Source of the DNA: Deltaproteobacteria bacterium CG_4_9_14_3_um_filter_63_12
GTDB taxonomy: Bacteria; Myxococcota_A; Bradymonadia; UBA4248; UM-FILTER-63-12
Length of the DNA stretch: 57,435 nucleotides
NCBI GenBank assembly: GCA_002789955.1
Contig: PFUG01000044.1
Span: 1 to 57,435 of the forward strand
Direction of reading: 5' to 3'
Below the pieces are notes generated by a model. That model worked only from the letters and a program-made list of their open reading frames with translations. It did not search any database and had not been told where the DNA came from. Below, one piece after another: positions 17,101 through 25,531 of the stretch (position 1 is the first letter of the stretch; each line of letters begins with the position of its first letter). The position numbers were made by a program, and so were the translations under genes.

Positions 17101-17996
17101 GCGCCAAAGCCATGCGTGGGCTGTGCAGAGCCCTCGCCCGAGGGGGACACCTCCTCGAGGCCCTCCAAGTTCTCGACGAGGTCGAACCTGTCGCCAGAAA
17201 CAGCGGAGACGCGAATCTCGTCGCCGAGGTCTTGCTCACCCGTGGGGTGATCCTCTTTGACGACGGTGAACACGAGGCCTCCGAACACTCGCTCAGAGAC
17301 GGGCTCGAGCTCTTCCTCAATCACTCGAACGTCCTCGGCGTCGGTGAGAGCTATCTTCAACTTGGACGGATCTGCCTGCTCCTCAACCGACTTGGAGAAG
17401 CTGAGGAGAACTTCGAAGCTGCCCGCTCGGCCTATAACATCATCGGGGACCGTCACGGCTTGGTCCAAGTCTTCAATGGGTTGGGTGAAGTTGCCAGGTC
17501 CAGAGGGCGATACGAGCACGCAGAACTCGCCTACTCACAGGCGCTCGAGCTGCTGGGTGAACGCGTGCTCGAAGAAGACGATGCCATCATTCGCACGAAC
17601 CTTGGGCTCGTGCAGTTTGAGCGCTCGCGGTTCCAAGAAGCCAAGGCGACCCTGCACATGGCGGCGTCCTCGTTCCATCGGCTCGGCTTCCGCCCGTTCG
17701 AGGCGATCGTGTGCGGGCTGCTCGCCCGCGCGGAAGCGGAAACCGGCATGTTCGAGGCTTGCATGGGCTGGCTCACCTGCATCGAGGAGATCGGGCTCGA
17801 TCGCGTCCCCGCCGATCGCGACTACGGCTCCGCGCTGGCCAGAGCGGGGGAGTTGGCCGTCGCTGCGGGCCACGACGAGCTTGGCCGAGTCTCCCTGGGA
17901 CACGCCCGAGAGGTCTTCGAGATGCTCGGGGCCAGCGACCAAGTCGCCCAAATCGATGTTCTCGTCGAGTATTTGGACACTCACCGCCCAGGATAA
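14172..17996 (+). CDS. Ser/Thr protein kinase fused to AAA-type ATPase and TPR domain
   Basis: A 1274-residue multidomain protein. The N-terminal kinase has the glycine loop GTGGMGEV (24-31), catalytic Lys46, HRDLKPEN from His141, DFG from Asp165 and GTPAYLAPEQ from Gly255. The activation segment is unusually long, with about 90 residues between DFG and the GTP.Y..PE motif. An ATPase domain follows, with Walker A GEEGIGKS (446-453) and a likely Walker B (ERLVVFHMDDVHW), as in large myxobacterial and PknK-like kinases. The C-terminal third is TPR repeats (YLQLGRICLLLNRLGEAEEN, FNGLGEVARSRGRYEHAELA). It is probably a cytoplasmic signalling scaffold. The substrate is unknown. Confidence 0.93.
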   Translation: MSPTVPSIPDGPIGRGYVCSGLIGTGGMGEVYFATDPTSGQPVALKLIRADRAQRARALRRFTREVRAMARLEHPSIVSVYDYGVHLDAAGIRRPFFVLEFVDGPSFRDYIKTNPSLEDVIPIFDQILSALAYAHARGVIHRDLKPENVLLAQALDGTIVPKILDFGIARMVDDDILDDETVARLELELAESNDAHHRLVIDSLSTVEFAVTSRRWPTEDPNGLDSSLIDEEATDELALPHDAAARLTHVNQCVGTPAYLAPEQIRPRRHGVGPGSDLYAVGVMLFEVICGHRPFRARTPKELLKMHLVSPVPEIIPQDGENLPDGLADLVRALLNKHPHKRPSMAADVRRVLRAIMSGRGVVPPSVPAFESKRVAASSISIQPLSVPSATGATQSSGRASARISAGLLKFREAPLVGREVEQHALWQRFVDTNDSGRVQIVLIDGEEGIGKSRLARWLREWSEEQGLARTFLAPYDAGPGGGGLRVAIERYLMCRRLDGEALQGRVSDELKRLGLTEPWLVAALTNFLQPKTSSGGTVVQSPRMSTAHAIVDKMLGKFAMERLVVFHMDDVHWAPEEAFELMHYLLEGQNVTPYPALVLATLRSEELLTNPELRMAVERLERHMDVSRLTLAPLKRNDVERLVGALLPLTRAAASVIAERSSGHPLFAIQLLNDWVASAELVPSPNGRGLERVHSQAVPTRINEVVERRITTFLSSFENHLGLDAGRARTILEWAALLGEPVDFPLLCQVSKDNERGITVEHVDIVWEAALIDGLCEEDPLDGTLRFGHRIIANQLLDWARQQDDYGARHQACADRKLRLVGKDPAQLHYEVAEHQFEAGLRTRGWRHLVYSARCSLDANQERLAHSRLKRAMDLLSAERTNESGGEPIDVGRTELFDARRAFVDACTRLNLIEDAEAELDKLIDETGDERMRLGWVALLDAEIQNKRGRIDFAVKGFKAALTNFEAAGSGHDDDRAKAMRGLCRALARGGHLLEALQVLDEVEPVARNSGDANLVAEVLLTRGVILFDDGEHEASEHSLRDGLELFLNHSNVLGVGESYLQLGRICLLLNRLGEAEENFEAARSAYNIIGDRHGLVQVFNGLGEVARSRGRYEHAELAYSQALELLGERVLEEDDAIIRTNLGLVQFERSRFQEAKATLHMAASSFHRLGFRPFEAIVCGLLARAEAETGMFEACMGWLTCIEEIGLDRVPADRDYGSALARAGELAVAAGHDELGRVSLGHAREVFEMLGASDQVAQIDVLVEYLDTHRPG

Positions 17997-18176
17997 GTTT
18001 TCTCGGCGATGTCTCACACGCAATCGGACCGCGCCCGAATTTCTCTTGCTGTCCGAAACACGGTCAGCGGTCTAGGTTATCGTTGAGCAAGAACCCATCC
18101 CCTACCATCCCTTTGCTTCAGTAGATACGCAGACTTTCAGCGAGCGGCACCAATCGCTCACTCGACAGGAGACAAG

Positions 18177-19214
18177 ATGAGCAACCCAAACGATCCTTAT
18201 GATGACACCCCAGACGACCCATTCGAGGAGAATCCTGACATGGAGTTTGCGGCGACCGTAGCGATGCCGGCGATCTCTGGCCCAGGACCGATGTCCACCC
18301 CGCAACCGAACGTACATCCGCAGCCTTCATACGGCCCACAGCCTCCCCAGTCGTCAGGGCCACCGTACGGCGGCGCGCCACAGCAGCAGGCTAACCCGTA
18401 CGCGAGCAACCAACGCCAGTATGGGGGGCCGCAACGTTCGCAGCAGCCCGAGAAGAAAGGGATCGGTGTGAGCGCCATTCTCTCGCTCATCGCGGGAATC
18501 GGCGTCATTGCCTTTTTCTTCGTCCCTACGATCAGTGGCGCATACCTCACAGATGAGATCGCCGACGAAGCGAACTTCATCAATCCCAGGCTTCTCTTCG
18601 AAGAGGACAGCATCGTTCCCGACGACCAAAAAGCAGAGGTGGCAGTGAGCCGCGAGCTCCTCGAGTCCATTGGATTCGATGATTTCTATCGCTCGCTCCA
18701 TGAGGTTCGAGACCACCGAGACCACGCGCAAACCCTCGTCCGCGAATATGGCATCAGCAGTTTCCAGTTCATGAGGTTCTTTCAGATCTTCGACTTCAAC
18801 TCGGCGGTGATCGAAGTCGACCGGGAGACCAAGGGAGGTGCTCGAGGGATTTGGATCGGAATGTTTTGGATTGGACTGTCAGGGCTTCTGGCCGTCGCCT
18901 TTGCCGTGATGCGGGGACTGCGAGCGCTAAACGCCTTTCAAATCGCCTGGAACGGCCTCTTTGGGCTGCTCTGGCTGTTGTCGGGATTGGGGATGCTGCT
19001 TGTCGACGAGAGCAAAGAGGTAATGGGGGTGCATCTTCAGCCCTTCATGCAGGCAGGAGTCATCGTCTTCATGGCCTGCGGGGCGTTGATGTGGATTTCG
19101 GCGTTCACGGGTCTGTCGACTCGCAACTGGTGGAAGGCGCCGCTCTTTGGCCTGTTGTTGCTCGTCGTCTTTTCGGCGTCCATCGGCCTACCGATGTTCC
19201 TCGTCATGGGATGA
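18177..19214 (+). CDS. Polytopic membrane protein with Pro/Gln-rich N-terminus
   Basis: A 345-residue protein. The first about 90 residues are acidic and then rich in Pro, Gln, Gly and Tyr (PHPQPSYGPQPPQSSGPPYG). A membrane segment follows (GVSAILSLIAGIGVIAFFF), then a soluble loop of about 110 residues and four more segments (WIGMFWIGLSGLLAVAFAVM, AWNGLFGLLWLLSGLGMLLV, VIVFMACGALMWISAFTGL, APLFGLLLLVVFSASIGLPM). The start has a good AGGAG. No family was recognised. A strong terminator follows. Confidence 0.8.
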   Translation: MSNPNDPYDDTPDDPFEENPDMEFAATVAMPAISGPGPMSTPQPNVHPQPSYGPQPPQSSGPPYGGAPQQQANPYASNQRQYGGPQRSQQPEKKGIGVSAILSLIAGIGVIAFFFVPTISGAYLTDEIADEANFINPRLLFEEDSIVPDDQKAEVAVSRELLESIGFDDFYRSLHEVRDHRDHAQTLVREYGISSFQFMRFFQIFDFNSAVIEVDRETKGGARGIWIGMFWIGLSGLLAVAFAVMRGLRALNAFQIAWNGLFGLLWLLSGLGMLLVDESKEVMGVHLQPFMQAGVIVFMACGALMWISAFTGLSTRNWWKAPLFGLLLLVVFSASIGLPMFLVMG

Positions 19215-19222
19215 ATCCTGCC

Positions 19223-19268
19223 CGAACCATGGGAAAGGCGGTCCTTGGGCCGCCTTTTTCATGGTTCG
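19223..19268. terminator. Bidirectional terminator between the membrane protein gene and pilB
   Basis: A long stem: CGAACCAT (19223-19230) pairs with ATGGTTCG (19261-19268), and AAAGGCGG (19234-19241) pairs with CCGCCTTT. A T run (CCTTTTTC) lies on the 3' side of the plus strand. It lies between two convergent genes and could serve both. Confidence 0.75.
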
Positions 19269-19287
19269 TCGATTTGGTCATGTTGCG

Positions 19288-21003
19288 TCAATCGGGGGCC
19301 GTCACGCGGGTGATTTCTTTCACCGTGGTCACACCGTCGTACATTTTGCTGATTCCGGCTTGACGCAACGTCTTCATGCCCAATCGAATGGCTTCCGATT
19401 TCAGCTCCGCGGTGGAGTATCCCTGAAGGACGAACTGCTTGATCTCATCGGTCAGCGCGAACACTTCGTAGAGCGCAATGCGGCCGCGATAGCCGGTGTC
19501 CGAACAGTTCTTGCAGCCCTTTGCCTCATAGAGGGGCGCGCTGCCAATCACCTCTTCTGGGACCTGTAGCGTGCGCAAAGCATCGACGTGAACGTCGTCG
19601 ACCTCCTTGCATTCGACGCAGAGCCGGCGAGCGAGTCGCTGAGCGACGATCAGGTTCACGGATGAGGCGACGAGAAAGGGCTCGATGCCCATGTTGAGCA
19701 ATCGGCTGACGGTCCCCGGCGCGTCGTTGGTGTGCAGCGTGGATAGCACCATGTGCCCGGTGAGCGCCGCCTTGACCGAAATCTCTGCGGTCTCGAAGTC
19801 GCGAATCTCCCCGACCATGATGATGTCGGGGTCTTGCCGGAGAAACGAGCGCAGTGCCGCAGCGAAGTTCAAGCCGATGCTGTCACTGATCTGCACTTGG
19901 TTAATTCCGCGGAGGTTGAACTCGACGGGGTCCTCCGCGGTCGAGATATTCTCGGTGACCGTGTTGAGCTCGCTGAGCGCGGAGTAGAGGGTGGTAGTTT
20001 TCCCGGAGCCCGTCGGGCCGGTGACGAGCACCATTCCGTACGGTCTGTGGATCGCCTCTTGGAACCATGCCAGGGGCTCGACCTCGAATCCCAACTTGGT
20101 CATGTCAAGCTCGAGGTTGCTCTTGTCGAGAAGTCGCATGACGACCTTCTCGCCGAAGAGGGTAGGCAGGACCGAGACGCGGAAGTCCATCTCCTTGCCA
20201 TGTCCGATTCGCAGCTTGATGCGCCCATCCTGCGGCAATCGCCGTTCGGCGATATCGAGGTTGGACATAATCTTAATGCGGCTCGTGATGGCGTTCTTGA
20301 GCTTCAGAGGAGGCGTCATGACCTCATGGAGCACGCCGTCAATCCGATAACGCACGCGGAAATTGCGCTCATAGGGTTCGATGTGGATATCGGACGCCTT
20401 CTTGCGAATGGCGTCGAGCAGGATCGCGTTTACCAAACGGACGACCGGGGCTTCTTCGGCTGCGTTCTGGAGATCCGTGACGTCCAACGGGTCATCGTCA
20501 TCACCGAAGGAGATGTCGTCGGCGTCGAAGCCGTCGAAGAACTCGTCGTAGTCGTAGTCCGGCTCGCTCTCGTAATAGCGGTTGATGGCATCGCGGATGG
20601 CCTGCTCGCCGGCGACGACCACCTCGATGTTGTAGCCCGTCAGGAACTTGAGGTCGTCGATCGCGTAGATGTTCATCGGGTCGACCATCGCGACGATCAG
20701 CGATTGTCCGGCGCGGTTGATCGGCAGGCAGGTGTGGCGTTCCGCGACCTCTTTGGGGACGAGGTCAAGGATCTCTTGGCTGACCTCCTCTAGGTCATCG
20801 AGGTTGACCGACGGAACCCCGAATTGCTTGGAGAGGAAGTTGGTGATCTCGCTTTCATCGAGGTATCCGAGCTTGGCGAGCTGTCCAGAGAGAGACTTTC
20901 CTCCGGATTTCTTCTGCTCGGTCCTGGCTCTCTCGAGTTGAGCGTGTGAGATCAGCTGGGAGCGCAGCAGGAGCTCACCGAGACGCGCATCACCATTCGA
21001 CAT
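19288..21003 (-). CDS. pilB: Type IV pilus extension ATPase PilB
   Basis: A 571-residue GspE/PilB ATPase. The N-terminal MshEN domain shows both motifs (RLGELLLRSQLISHAQLERA, LSGQLAKLGYLDESEITNFL), as in c-di-GMP-binding PilB proteins. The ATPase core has Walker A TGPTGSGKTTTLYSAL, Asp box STAEDPVE, Walker B RQDPDIIMVGEIRD and a His box TLHTNDA. A tetracysteine zinc motif (RLCVECKE, GCKNCSDTGYRGR) follows. PilB powers pilin polymerisation at the inner membrane. It is on the opposite strand and about 12 kb from pilC/pilSR, unlike the compact Myxococcus cluster. A GAGGTGAT ribosome-binding site lies before the ATG. No pilT is seen in the window. Confidence 0.96.
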   Translation of the reverse strand: MSNGDARLGELLLRSQLISHAQLERARTEQKKSGGKSLSGQLAKLGYLDESEITNFLSKQFGVPSVNLDDLEEVSQEILDLVPKEVAERHTCLPINRAGQSLIVAMVDPMNIYAIDDLKFLTGYNIEVVVAGEQAIRDAINRYYESEPDYDYDEFFDGFDADDISFGDDDDPLDVTDLQNAAEEAPVVRLVNAILLDAIRKKASDIHIEPYERNFRVRYRIDGVLHEVMTPPLKLKNAITSRIKIMSNLDIAERRLPQDGRIKLRIGHGKEMDFRVSVLPTLFGEKVVMRLLDKSNLELDMTKLGFEVEPLAWFQEAIHRPYGMVLVTGPTGSGKTTTLYSALSELNTVTENISTAEDPVEFNLRGINQVQISDSIGLNFAAALRSFLRQDPDIIMVGEIRDFETAEISVKAALTGHMVLSTLHTNDAPGTVSRLLNMGIEPFLVASSVNLIVAQRLARRLCVECKEVDDVHVDALRTLQVPEEVIGSAPLYEAKGCKNCSDTGYRGRIALYEVFALTDEIKQFVLQGYSTAELKSEAIRLGMKTLRQAGISKMYDGVTTVKEITRVTAPD

Positions 21004-21272
21004 ATATCACCTCGTCTTGGGTCACTCTGACTTCTTTCCGGCCGCCGTTGTTGTGGCTCGATGGAGCCAAACAGCGACGTTATTGCCGCTCAATTGATCG
21101 TCCCGAACCTGCGACCTCGTTGCCTTGATGGCCCGAAATCCTTCATCTCGAACAAGAAAGGCGTGGAGATTGTCGGCCCTGTTCGACAGCTCCGCGAATG
21201 TACCAACGCGCTTGACGAGGGTCAACGAAATGGGTGGTCAGAGTGGTCAGACCGCCCGCATGTGAGACCTGC

Positions 21273-22466
21273 TCAGCGTTGCCGTCGAAGCGTATTGAGC
21301 ATGTCCTTGATCTCGGCCTCAGAGATCACTCCCTTTTGAATCAAGGCCATCACGGTGGCACGGACCAGGTGGTTGCTCGAAACGTTGAAGGGGAAATGGT
21401 CCTTCTTTGGCCGTCCTTGCAGGGAAAGGTCCGCAACATATCGAATCGTCGAGGTTTCCGTCCGCGCTGTGGGTGCCTGCAGGCGACTCGTCGAAGGACT
21501 GTTCTTGACGCCGTCATCGTCCAGATCGAAATCCCCCAGGTCGCTCCAGTCGTCACCGAGACCGAGATTCGATGCAACGTTGTCGCTCTCGGTCGCCAGC
21601 GAAGTCATCGGCTCAGAGGATGGGCTCTTGCGGACCGTCGTCGGAGTCCTCGCGAAGTCGGCTTTTGCGAGATCGGACGGAAGCTCCGTTCCAGCAGGTA
21701 GGGTCATTTTACTGTGGACATCATCACTCCTGACCTTCTCGTTACCGAGCGACAGTTCGAGGTCCCCAAAGTCCAGAGTGAACTCTCCCAGTCCCCCTTC
21801 TTTGCTCTTTGCCGCGGGAGGCACGGGCCTCGTTTTCGGCGGAGCCTTTGGCTCCTCGGCTGGCATGAACTTCGACACACCTTTGTCGAAAAGCCCGTCC
21901 AACATGTCACCGAGCTCATCGTCTCCGCCTAAGTCCGAGGTCTTGGCGGTTGGCGTGTGCGGCGCGCCTGCGCTTGGGTACGAGCGAGCGAGGGCGTGTT
22001 TGATGTCAGAGGGACCGGCGAGCAGCTGGAACACAGGGAATCCGCTGGCCTTGCTCACTTTTTCGATGGCGTCGATGTCAAGTGGGTTGGCCATGGCGAC
22101 GTAGAGCTTTCGCTCGCCGTCCTCCTCGGTCAACCCGAGCGCCATCAATCGAAACTCGATCGCCAGATCGCGAGGAATCAGCTCGAGAATCTTCTGGTTT
22201 GCCTCAAATTCTTTGAGCGACACACATGGCAAGTTGAGCTGTTTGCTCACCGCCACGATCGCTCGCTCCTCGCTGACCAACCCTTCCCCGAGCAGCACGT
22301 CGTAGAGCGTGCGACCGGTACTTTTACAAATCTCCGATGCCTTCTCCAAAGTCTCCTGGTCCAGCAGACCTTTGCGCAGGAACATCTGAGAGAGCTGTCG
22401 ATCTTCGAGCATCGCTTTGGTTTTCCCATCAAGAAACGAGGGACGTTGGCGCAATGTATCAGCCAC
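21273..22466 (-). CDS. Stand-alone MshEN (GspE/PilB N-terminal) domain protein
   Basis: A 397-residue protein. Its first about 160 residues match the MshEN domain twice (QLSQMFLRKGLLDQETLEKA and LYDVLLGEGLVSEERAIVAV), followed by NLPCVSLKEFEANQKILELI and KLYVAMANPLDIDAIEKVSK. No ATPase Walker motif follows; the rest is low-complexity, rich in Pro, Ser and Asp, with a short C-terminal helical piece. The canonical Arg of the first RLG motif is replaced (QLS). MshEN domains bind c-di-GMP in PilB and MshE, so a sensor or adaptor for the pilus ATPase is a reasonable guess. It lies 269 bases upstream of pilB on the same strand, so co-transcription is possible. Confidence 0.82.
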   Translation of the reverse strand: MADTLRQRPSFLDGKTKAMLEDRQLSQMFLRKGLLDQETLEKASEICKSTGRTLYDVLLGEGLVSEERAIVAVSKQLNLPCVSLKEFEANQKILELIPRDLAIEFRLMALGLTEEDGERKLYVAMANPLDIDAIEKVSKASGFPVFQLLAGPSDIKHALARSYPSAGAPHTPTAKTSDLGGDDELGDMLDGLFDKGVSKFMPAEEPKAPPKTRPVPPAAKSKEGGLGEFTLDFGDLELSLGNEKVRSDDVHSKMTLPAGTELPSDLAKADFARTPTTVRKSPSSEPMTSLATESDNVASNLGLGDDWSDLGDFDLDDDGVKNSPSTSRLQAPTARTETSTIRYVADLSLQGRPKKDHFPFNVSSNHLVRATVMALIQKGVISEAEIKDMLNTLRRQR

Positions 22467-22791
22467 GAGCCGCCAACGCTAACGTTTGTAGAGGAGTTGG
22501 CTCTCGTCCTCTGCGAAATGCTTTTCGCAGGTGCGTCCGCAAGGTTCCAGCCCCTTTGCGCTGGGTACTCGACTCTTTCCCATCGACGAAACGTCCAGAA
22601 AGCGAGACGAACACTCAGCCTCGGCCAGTCTCGCCGCTTCGAGTGTCCAACCAACGCCGCAGCTCGTCCATTGAGCCATTACGGGAGTGAAACGCGCAAA
22701 CCCAATCAGCATAAGCCCCCGCTTGGCGTCGAATGTTCGTGGCATGTTCGCTGCACGCAAACGGCCCAGGTTCGAGCCTTCGAGGAGAATC
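22467..22791. other. Divergent intergenic region
   Basis: About 325 bases between the MshEN-domain gene (minus) and a membrane protein gene (plus). I see no gene, hairpin or sharp promoter here; it presumably holds divergent promoters. The right end carries the GAGGAGAA ribosome-binding site of the next gene. Confidence 0.5.
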
Positions 22792-23490
22792 ATGACCCAT
22801 CGACACGCCTTCGCGCTCAAGAATAGCCCCGGACGTCTGATGACGACCGCTGGAGCACTCTGTTTGGTCATCGGCATGGCGCTTTTCATCCTGGACGGGA
22901 ACCCGCGCGCGACGCTCTCCGCGTTTGGCGCCGCCGACCTTCTGTCCGTTTTTGACGGCATCGCCGAGTTCAAGCTCGTGACGGTCGCGATCTTCTTTGC
23001 TTACCCCGCGCTCTTCGCGCTGTCGCTTGTCGGGGAGTCTTGGTCCGACGGCCGTTTCTTCTCCTGGCTCGGAAGACGAGTGAGCGGCAGCCTTTGCCTC
23101 TTTTGGTCCTCCAACATCGCTTTGATCTTGGGGCTGAACGCATACCAGGGCCACACCCGTGCAGGATGGCTGGTCGTGGCAGCCGTTGGCTTTGTGGTTG
23201 GAGGACTCACCGTGCGCTGGCTGCGGAAGACCGAGGCCATTACGCCTCAACCACTCGGCCGGATGTTCCCGGCGATGATGTTGAACGTCGTGACGATCCT
23301 CTTCGGCTGGAGTGCGCTGGTCAACACGGTTCGCCTCAGCTCAGAGGAAGGCATCATCGTTTCGATGCTGGCATTTGGCTCTTTCTTCCTCCTGGTTGGC
23401 AGCATGAGAGATTTCGTTCGGCAACTACGGACCGAGCCCAAGCAAATCTTCAGCCGAGAGGCGATCCACCGAGCGCTGGAAAGCTGCTAG
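22792..23490 (+). CDS. Polytopic membrane protein, unknown
   Basis: A 232-residue protein from the ATG at 22792, which has a strong GAGGAG; an in-frame start at 22687 lacks one. It has about six membrane segments (TAGALCLVIGMALFILD, LVTVAIFFAYPALFALSLVG, SGSLCLFWSSNIALILGL, GWLVVAAVGFVVGGLTVRWL, MMLNVVTILFGWSALVNTV, IVSMLAFGSFFLLVGSM) and a short cytoplasmic tail (EPKQIFSREAIHRALES). No family was recognised. The next gene is 144 bases downstream with its own ribosome-binding site. Confidence 0.78.
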   Translation: MTHRHAFALKNSPGRLMTTAGALCLVIGMALFILDGNPRATLSAFGAADLLSVFDGIAEFKLVTVAIFFAYPALFALSLVGESWSDGRFFSWLGRRVSGSLCLFWSSNIALILGLNAYQGHTRAGWLVVAAVGFVVGGLTVRWLRKTEAITPQPLGRMFPAMMLNVVTILFGWSALVNTVRLSSEEGIIVSMLAFGSFFLLVGSMRDFVRQLRTEPKQIFSREAIHRALESC

Positions 23491-23634
23491 CCTCCGTCTT
23501 TGATTGCTCCGCTCCGGGGAACTCTGACACCTGGCCGAACAGAGCACGGCGCACTCATGTGTGAGGCTTGCCAGCTGTCTCGGCATGTGACACGACACTC
23601 GCGGCTGAACCTTTGTCAAAGGAGGAAGGAACCT

Positions 23635-24399
23635 ATGAGACTCGACGAGCTGAAAATCATCGTGACTGGAGCCGCGAGCGGAATGGGCAAGCACTTCGCA
23701 CTGCGCTTCGCCGAGGCTGGGGCGAGGGTCGTCGCTTCCGACGTCAATGAGAGCGCCCTCAACGCGCTGGTTCAAGAGTCGTCTGACCTAGCGGGCGAGG
23801 TTTTCGCTGTGCCCTGCGATGTCTCGCAAGAAGCGCAGGTGGTCTCGCTCGTCGACAGAGCCTTCAAGGCAATGGGTGGACTCAACGCGTTGGTAAACAA
23901 CGCAGGAATCTTCCGCGACTCGTTGCTCGTCAAAAAGGGCAAGGACGGGGAGGTCCGCAAGATGTCGATGGATGATTGGAACGCGGTGATCGGCGTGGAC
24001 CTGACTGGACCCTTCCTGTGCACTAGAGAGTTTGCCGGCAAACTCCTCGAAACGGATAGCAAACCCGGCGTCGTGGTCAACATCAGCTCCGTCAGTCGCC
24101 ATGGAAATATGGGGCAGTCCAACTACTCCGCAGCGAAGGCAGGGCTCGTAGCCGACACGCGATTGTGGGGCAGTGAGCTCGCTCGATACGGAATCCGAGT
24201 CGGTGCGATTGCTCCTGGCTTCATCGACACACCGATTCTCCAAGGGATGCGCCCCGAGGTCCTCGGCAAGGTGTTGCAAGGGGTTCCATTGAGGCGAGCA
24301 GGCCAGTGCGAGGAGATCTTCTTGGGCGCCAAGTTCATCATCGAATGTGATTACTTTACTGGGCGTTGCCTCGACATTGATGGCGGTTTGAACCTCTAG
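23635..24399 (+). CDS. Short-chain dehydrogenase/reductase (FabG-like)
   Basis: A 254-residue SDR. The Rossmann motif TGAASGMG lies near residue 12, the Asp-based cofactor patch is VASDVNE (favouring NAD), NNAG follows, and the catalytic set is Ser (NISSVSRHG), Tyr and Lys (YSAAKAG). The C-terminal part (IAPGFIDTPILQGM) is typical of 3-oxoacyl reductases and 3-hydroxyacyl dehydrogenases. The ATG at 23635 has GGAGGAAGG upstream; an in-frame start at 23500 is not needed. The substrate cannot be told from sequence. It is monocistronic, bounded by a strong terminator. Confidence 0.9.
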   Translation: MRLDELKIIVTGAASGMGKHFALRFAEAGARVVASDVNESALNALVQESSDLAGEVFAVPCDVSQEAQVVSLVDRAFKAMGGLNALVNNAGIFRDSLLVKKGKDGEVRKMSMDDWNAVIGVDLTGPFLCTREFAGKLLETDSKPGVVVNISSVSRHGNMGQSNYSAAKAGLVADTRLWGSELARYGIRVGAIAPGFIDTPILQGMRPEVLGKVLQGVPLRRAGQCEEIFLGAKFIIECDYFTGRCLDIDGGLNL

Positions 24400-24415
24400 T
24401 CCATCGAGCGCAAAA

Positions 24416-24450
24416 CGAGAGCAGGCTACCGCCTGCTCTCGTGGTTTGGC
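24416..24450 (+). terminator. Terminator after the SDR gene
   Basis: A perfect 11-bp stem CGAGAGCAGGC/GCCTGCTCTCG (24416-24426 with 24431-24441), loop TACC, followed by TGGTTTGG. It lies 17 bases after the stop. Confidence 0.75.
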
Positions 24451-24636
24451 CGTGGCTCGACGCGCCGACGCGCCGGTCGTGCGAATGGTCGCACAACAAT
24501 TAAGTCGACAGCGCACAGAATCGGTTGAATAGTCAGGGATAGACGACGTCCACGATGTGTCGGCTGTCGAAGCCGCTCTTTGCACGTCCTTCTGGAACCT
24601 CCCATTGAGATTCCTACCAAGCGCCCTGAGGCTGTG

Positions 24637-25443
24637 ATGGCACATCACGACTCTCAAAACCCCAAAGAGAAGGCCATCGAACCTCTGCTTCTCCAGGCGT
24701 ACTTCGATGGTGAGCTGGACGAGGCCGAGAGCTTCGAAGTGGAGACACTTTTCGAGCACTCCGCCAGTGACGCGAAACGCCTCTCCGCACTCAAAGAGAT
24801 GCGCGAACTGGTTCGCTTCGATGTCGAGCAAGGGATTGAGCAGGTAGAGTTCGGCGCGCTGTGGTCTCGTCTCGAGAGCACCCTCGAGTTCGTGGAAACT
24901 CCCGTTCAACCCGCACGAGAGGTCGAGCGCCGTACAGGGGGTTTGTGGCAGCAACTCGTTGACCTGTTTGCTGGGCATCGTGGCGCCTTTGCATTGGCGG
25001 CTGTTGTGGCGATCGTCGCGGTGATCGTGCTGCCACGATTGGCCAACACTCCACCTCCCGACCGAGTCATAGAGAAAGAGCGCACCATCGTGATCGTTGA
25101 GCCGTTGCGCTTCGAGGGCAACTCCACGGGCGCGGTGAGCTACACTCCGCAGTCCAATACCCCCGTGATCTGGTACCTCGGCGGTGGCGCCGTCGAATCG
25201 GGCCTCGACTACTCGAAGCTGCCCGAAAACATTCGAGAACCCGCGCAGCGAATTCTTAGCAGACTCGAGCACGCGGCCTCCTGGGGACAGTCTGTTGGCA
25301 CCGCGCCCTCTGGCCTGGACCAAAGAACACTGTCGCCCGAAGAGCTCCGGCAGTCGCTGCAGAGAATCCTCAAGAGGTTGGAGCAAATCGAGAGTTCACC
25401 GACGAATCCTGACACTACTCAGCCGAACAACGGGCCCATCTAG
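24637..25443 (+). CDS. Anti-sigma-factor-like single-pass membrane protein
   Basis: A 268-residue protein. The N-terminal part (LLLQAYFDGELDEAESFEVE, AKRLSALKEMRELVR) has the AYxDGEL pattern of anti-sigma factors of the RskA/zf-HC2 type but lacks the His-Cys-Cys zinc residues. A single membrane segment (AFALAAVVAIVAVIVLPRLA, about 113-132) precedes an extracytoplasmic domain with repeated Leu-rich helices (LRQSLQRILKRLEQIESS). No ECF sigma factor is adjacent, so the target is unknown. The ATG at 24637 gives the natural N-terminus; a TTG at 24580 is less likely. Confidence 0.65.
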   Translation: MAHHDSQNPKEKAIEPLLLQAYFDGELDEAESFEVETLFEHSASDAKRLSALKEMRELVRFDVEQGIEQVEFGALWSRLESTLEFVETPVQPAREVERRTGGLWQQLVDLFAGHRGAFALAAVVAIVAVIVLPRLANTPPPDRVIEKERTIVIVEPLRFEGNSTGAVSYTPQSNTPVIWYLGGGAVESGLDYSKLPENIREPAQRILSRLEHAASWGQSVGTAPSGLDQRTLSPEELRQSLQRILKRLEQIESSPTNPDTTQPNNGPI

Positions 25444-25531
25444 TCCTCGCGGTGACCTCCGGCGGATCGGCCCCCTTGGCTCATTGCGGGGTCTACCGCC
25501 AACGGCATCAGTTCATTAGGAGCGTAGATCC

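Noticed and set aside
15693-17519. 608-residue open frame on the minus strand inside the kinase gene
   Set aside because: It is fully antisense to the 1274-residue kinase/ATPase/TPR gene, has no family motif and looks like the usual long antisense frames of GC-rich DNA.
19753-20793. 346-residue open frame antisense to pilB
   Set aside because: Fully inside pilB on the other strand; rich in Asp, Val and Arg as expected from the antisense of a GC-rich gene.
23788-25386. 532-residue minus-strand open frame across the SDR and anti-sigma-like genes
   Set aside because: It crosses a strong terminator and two well-supported genes; no motif.
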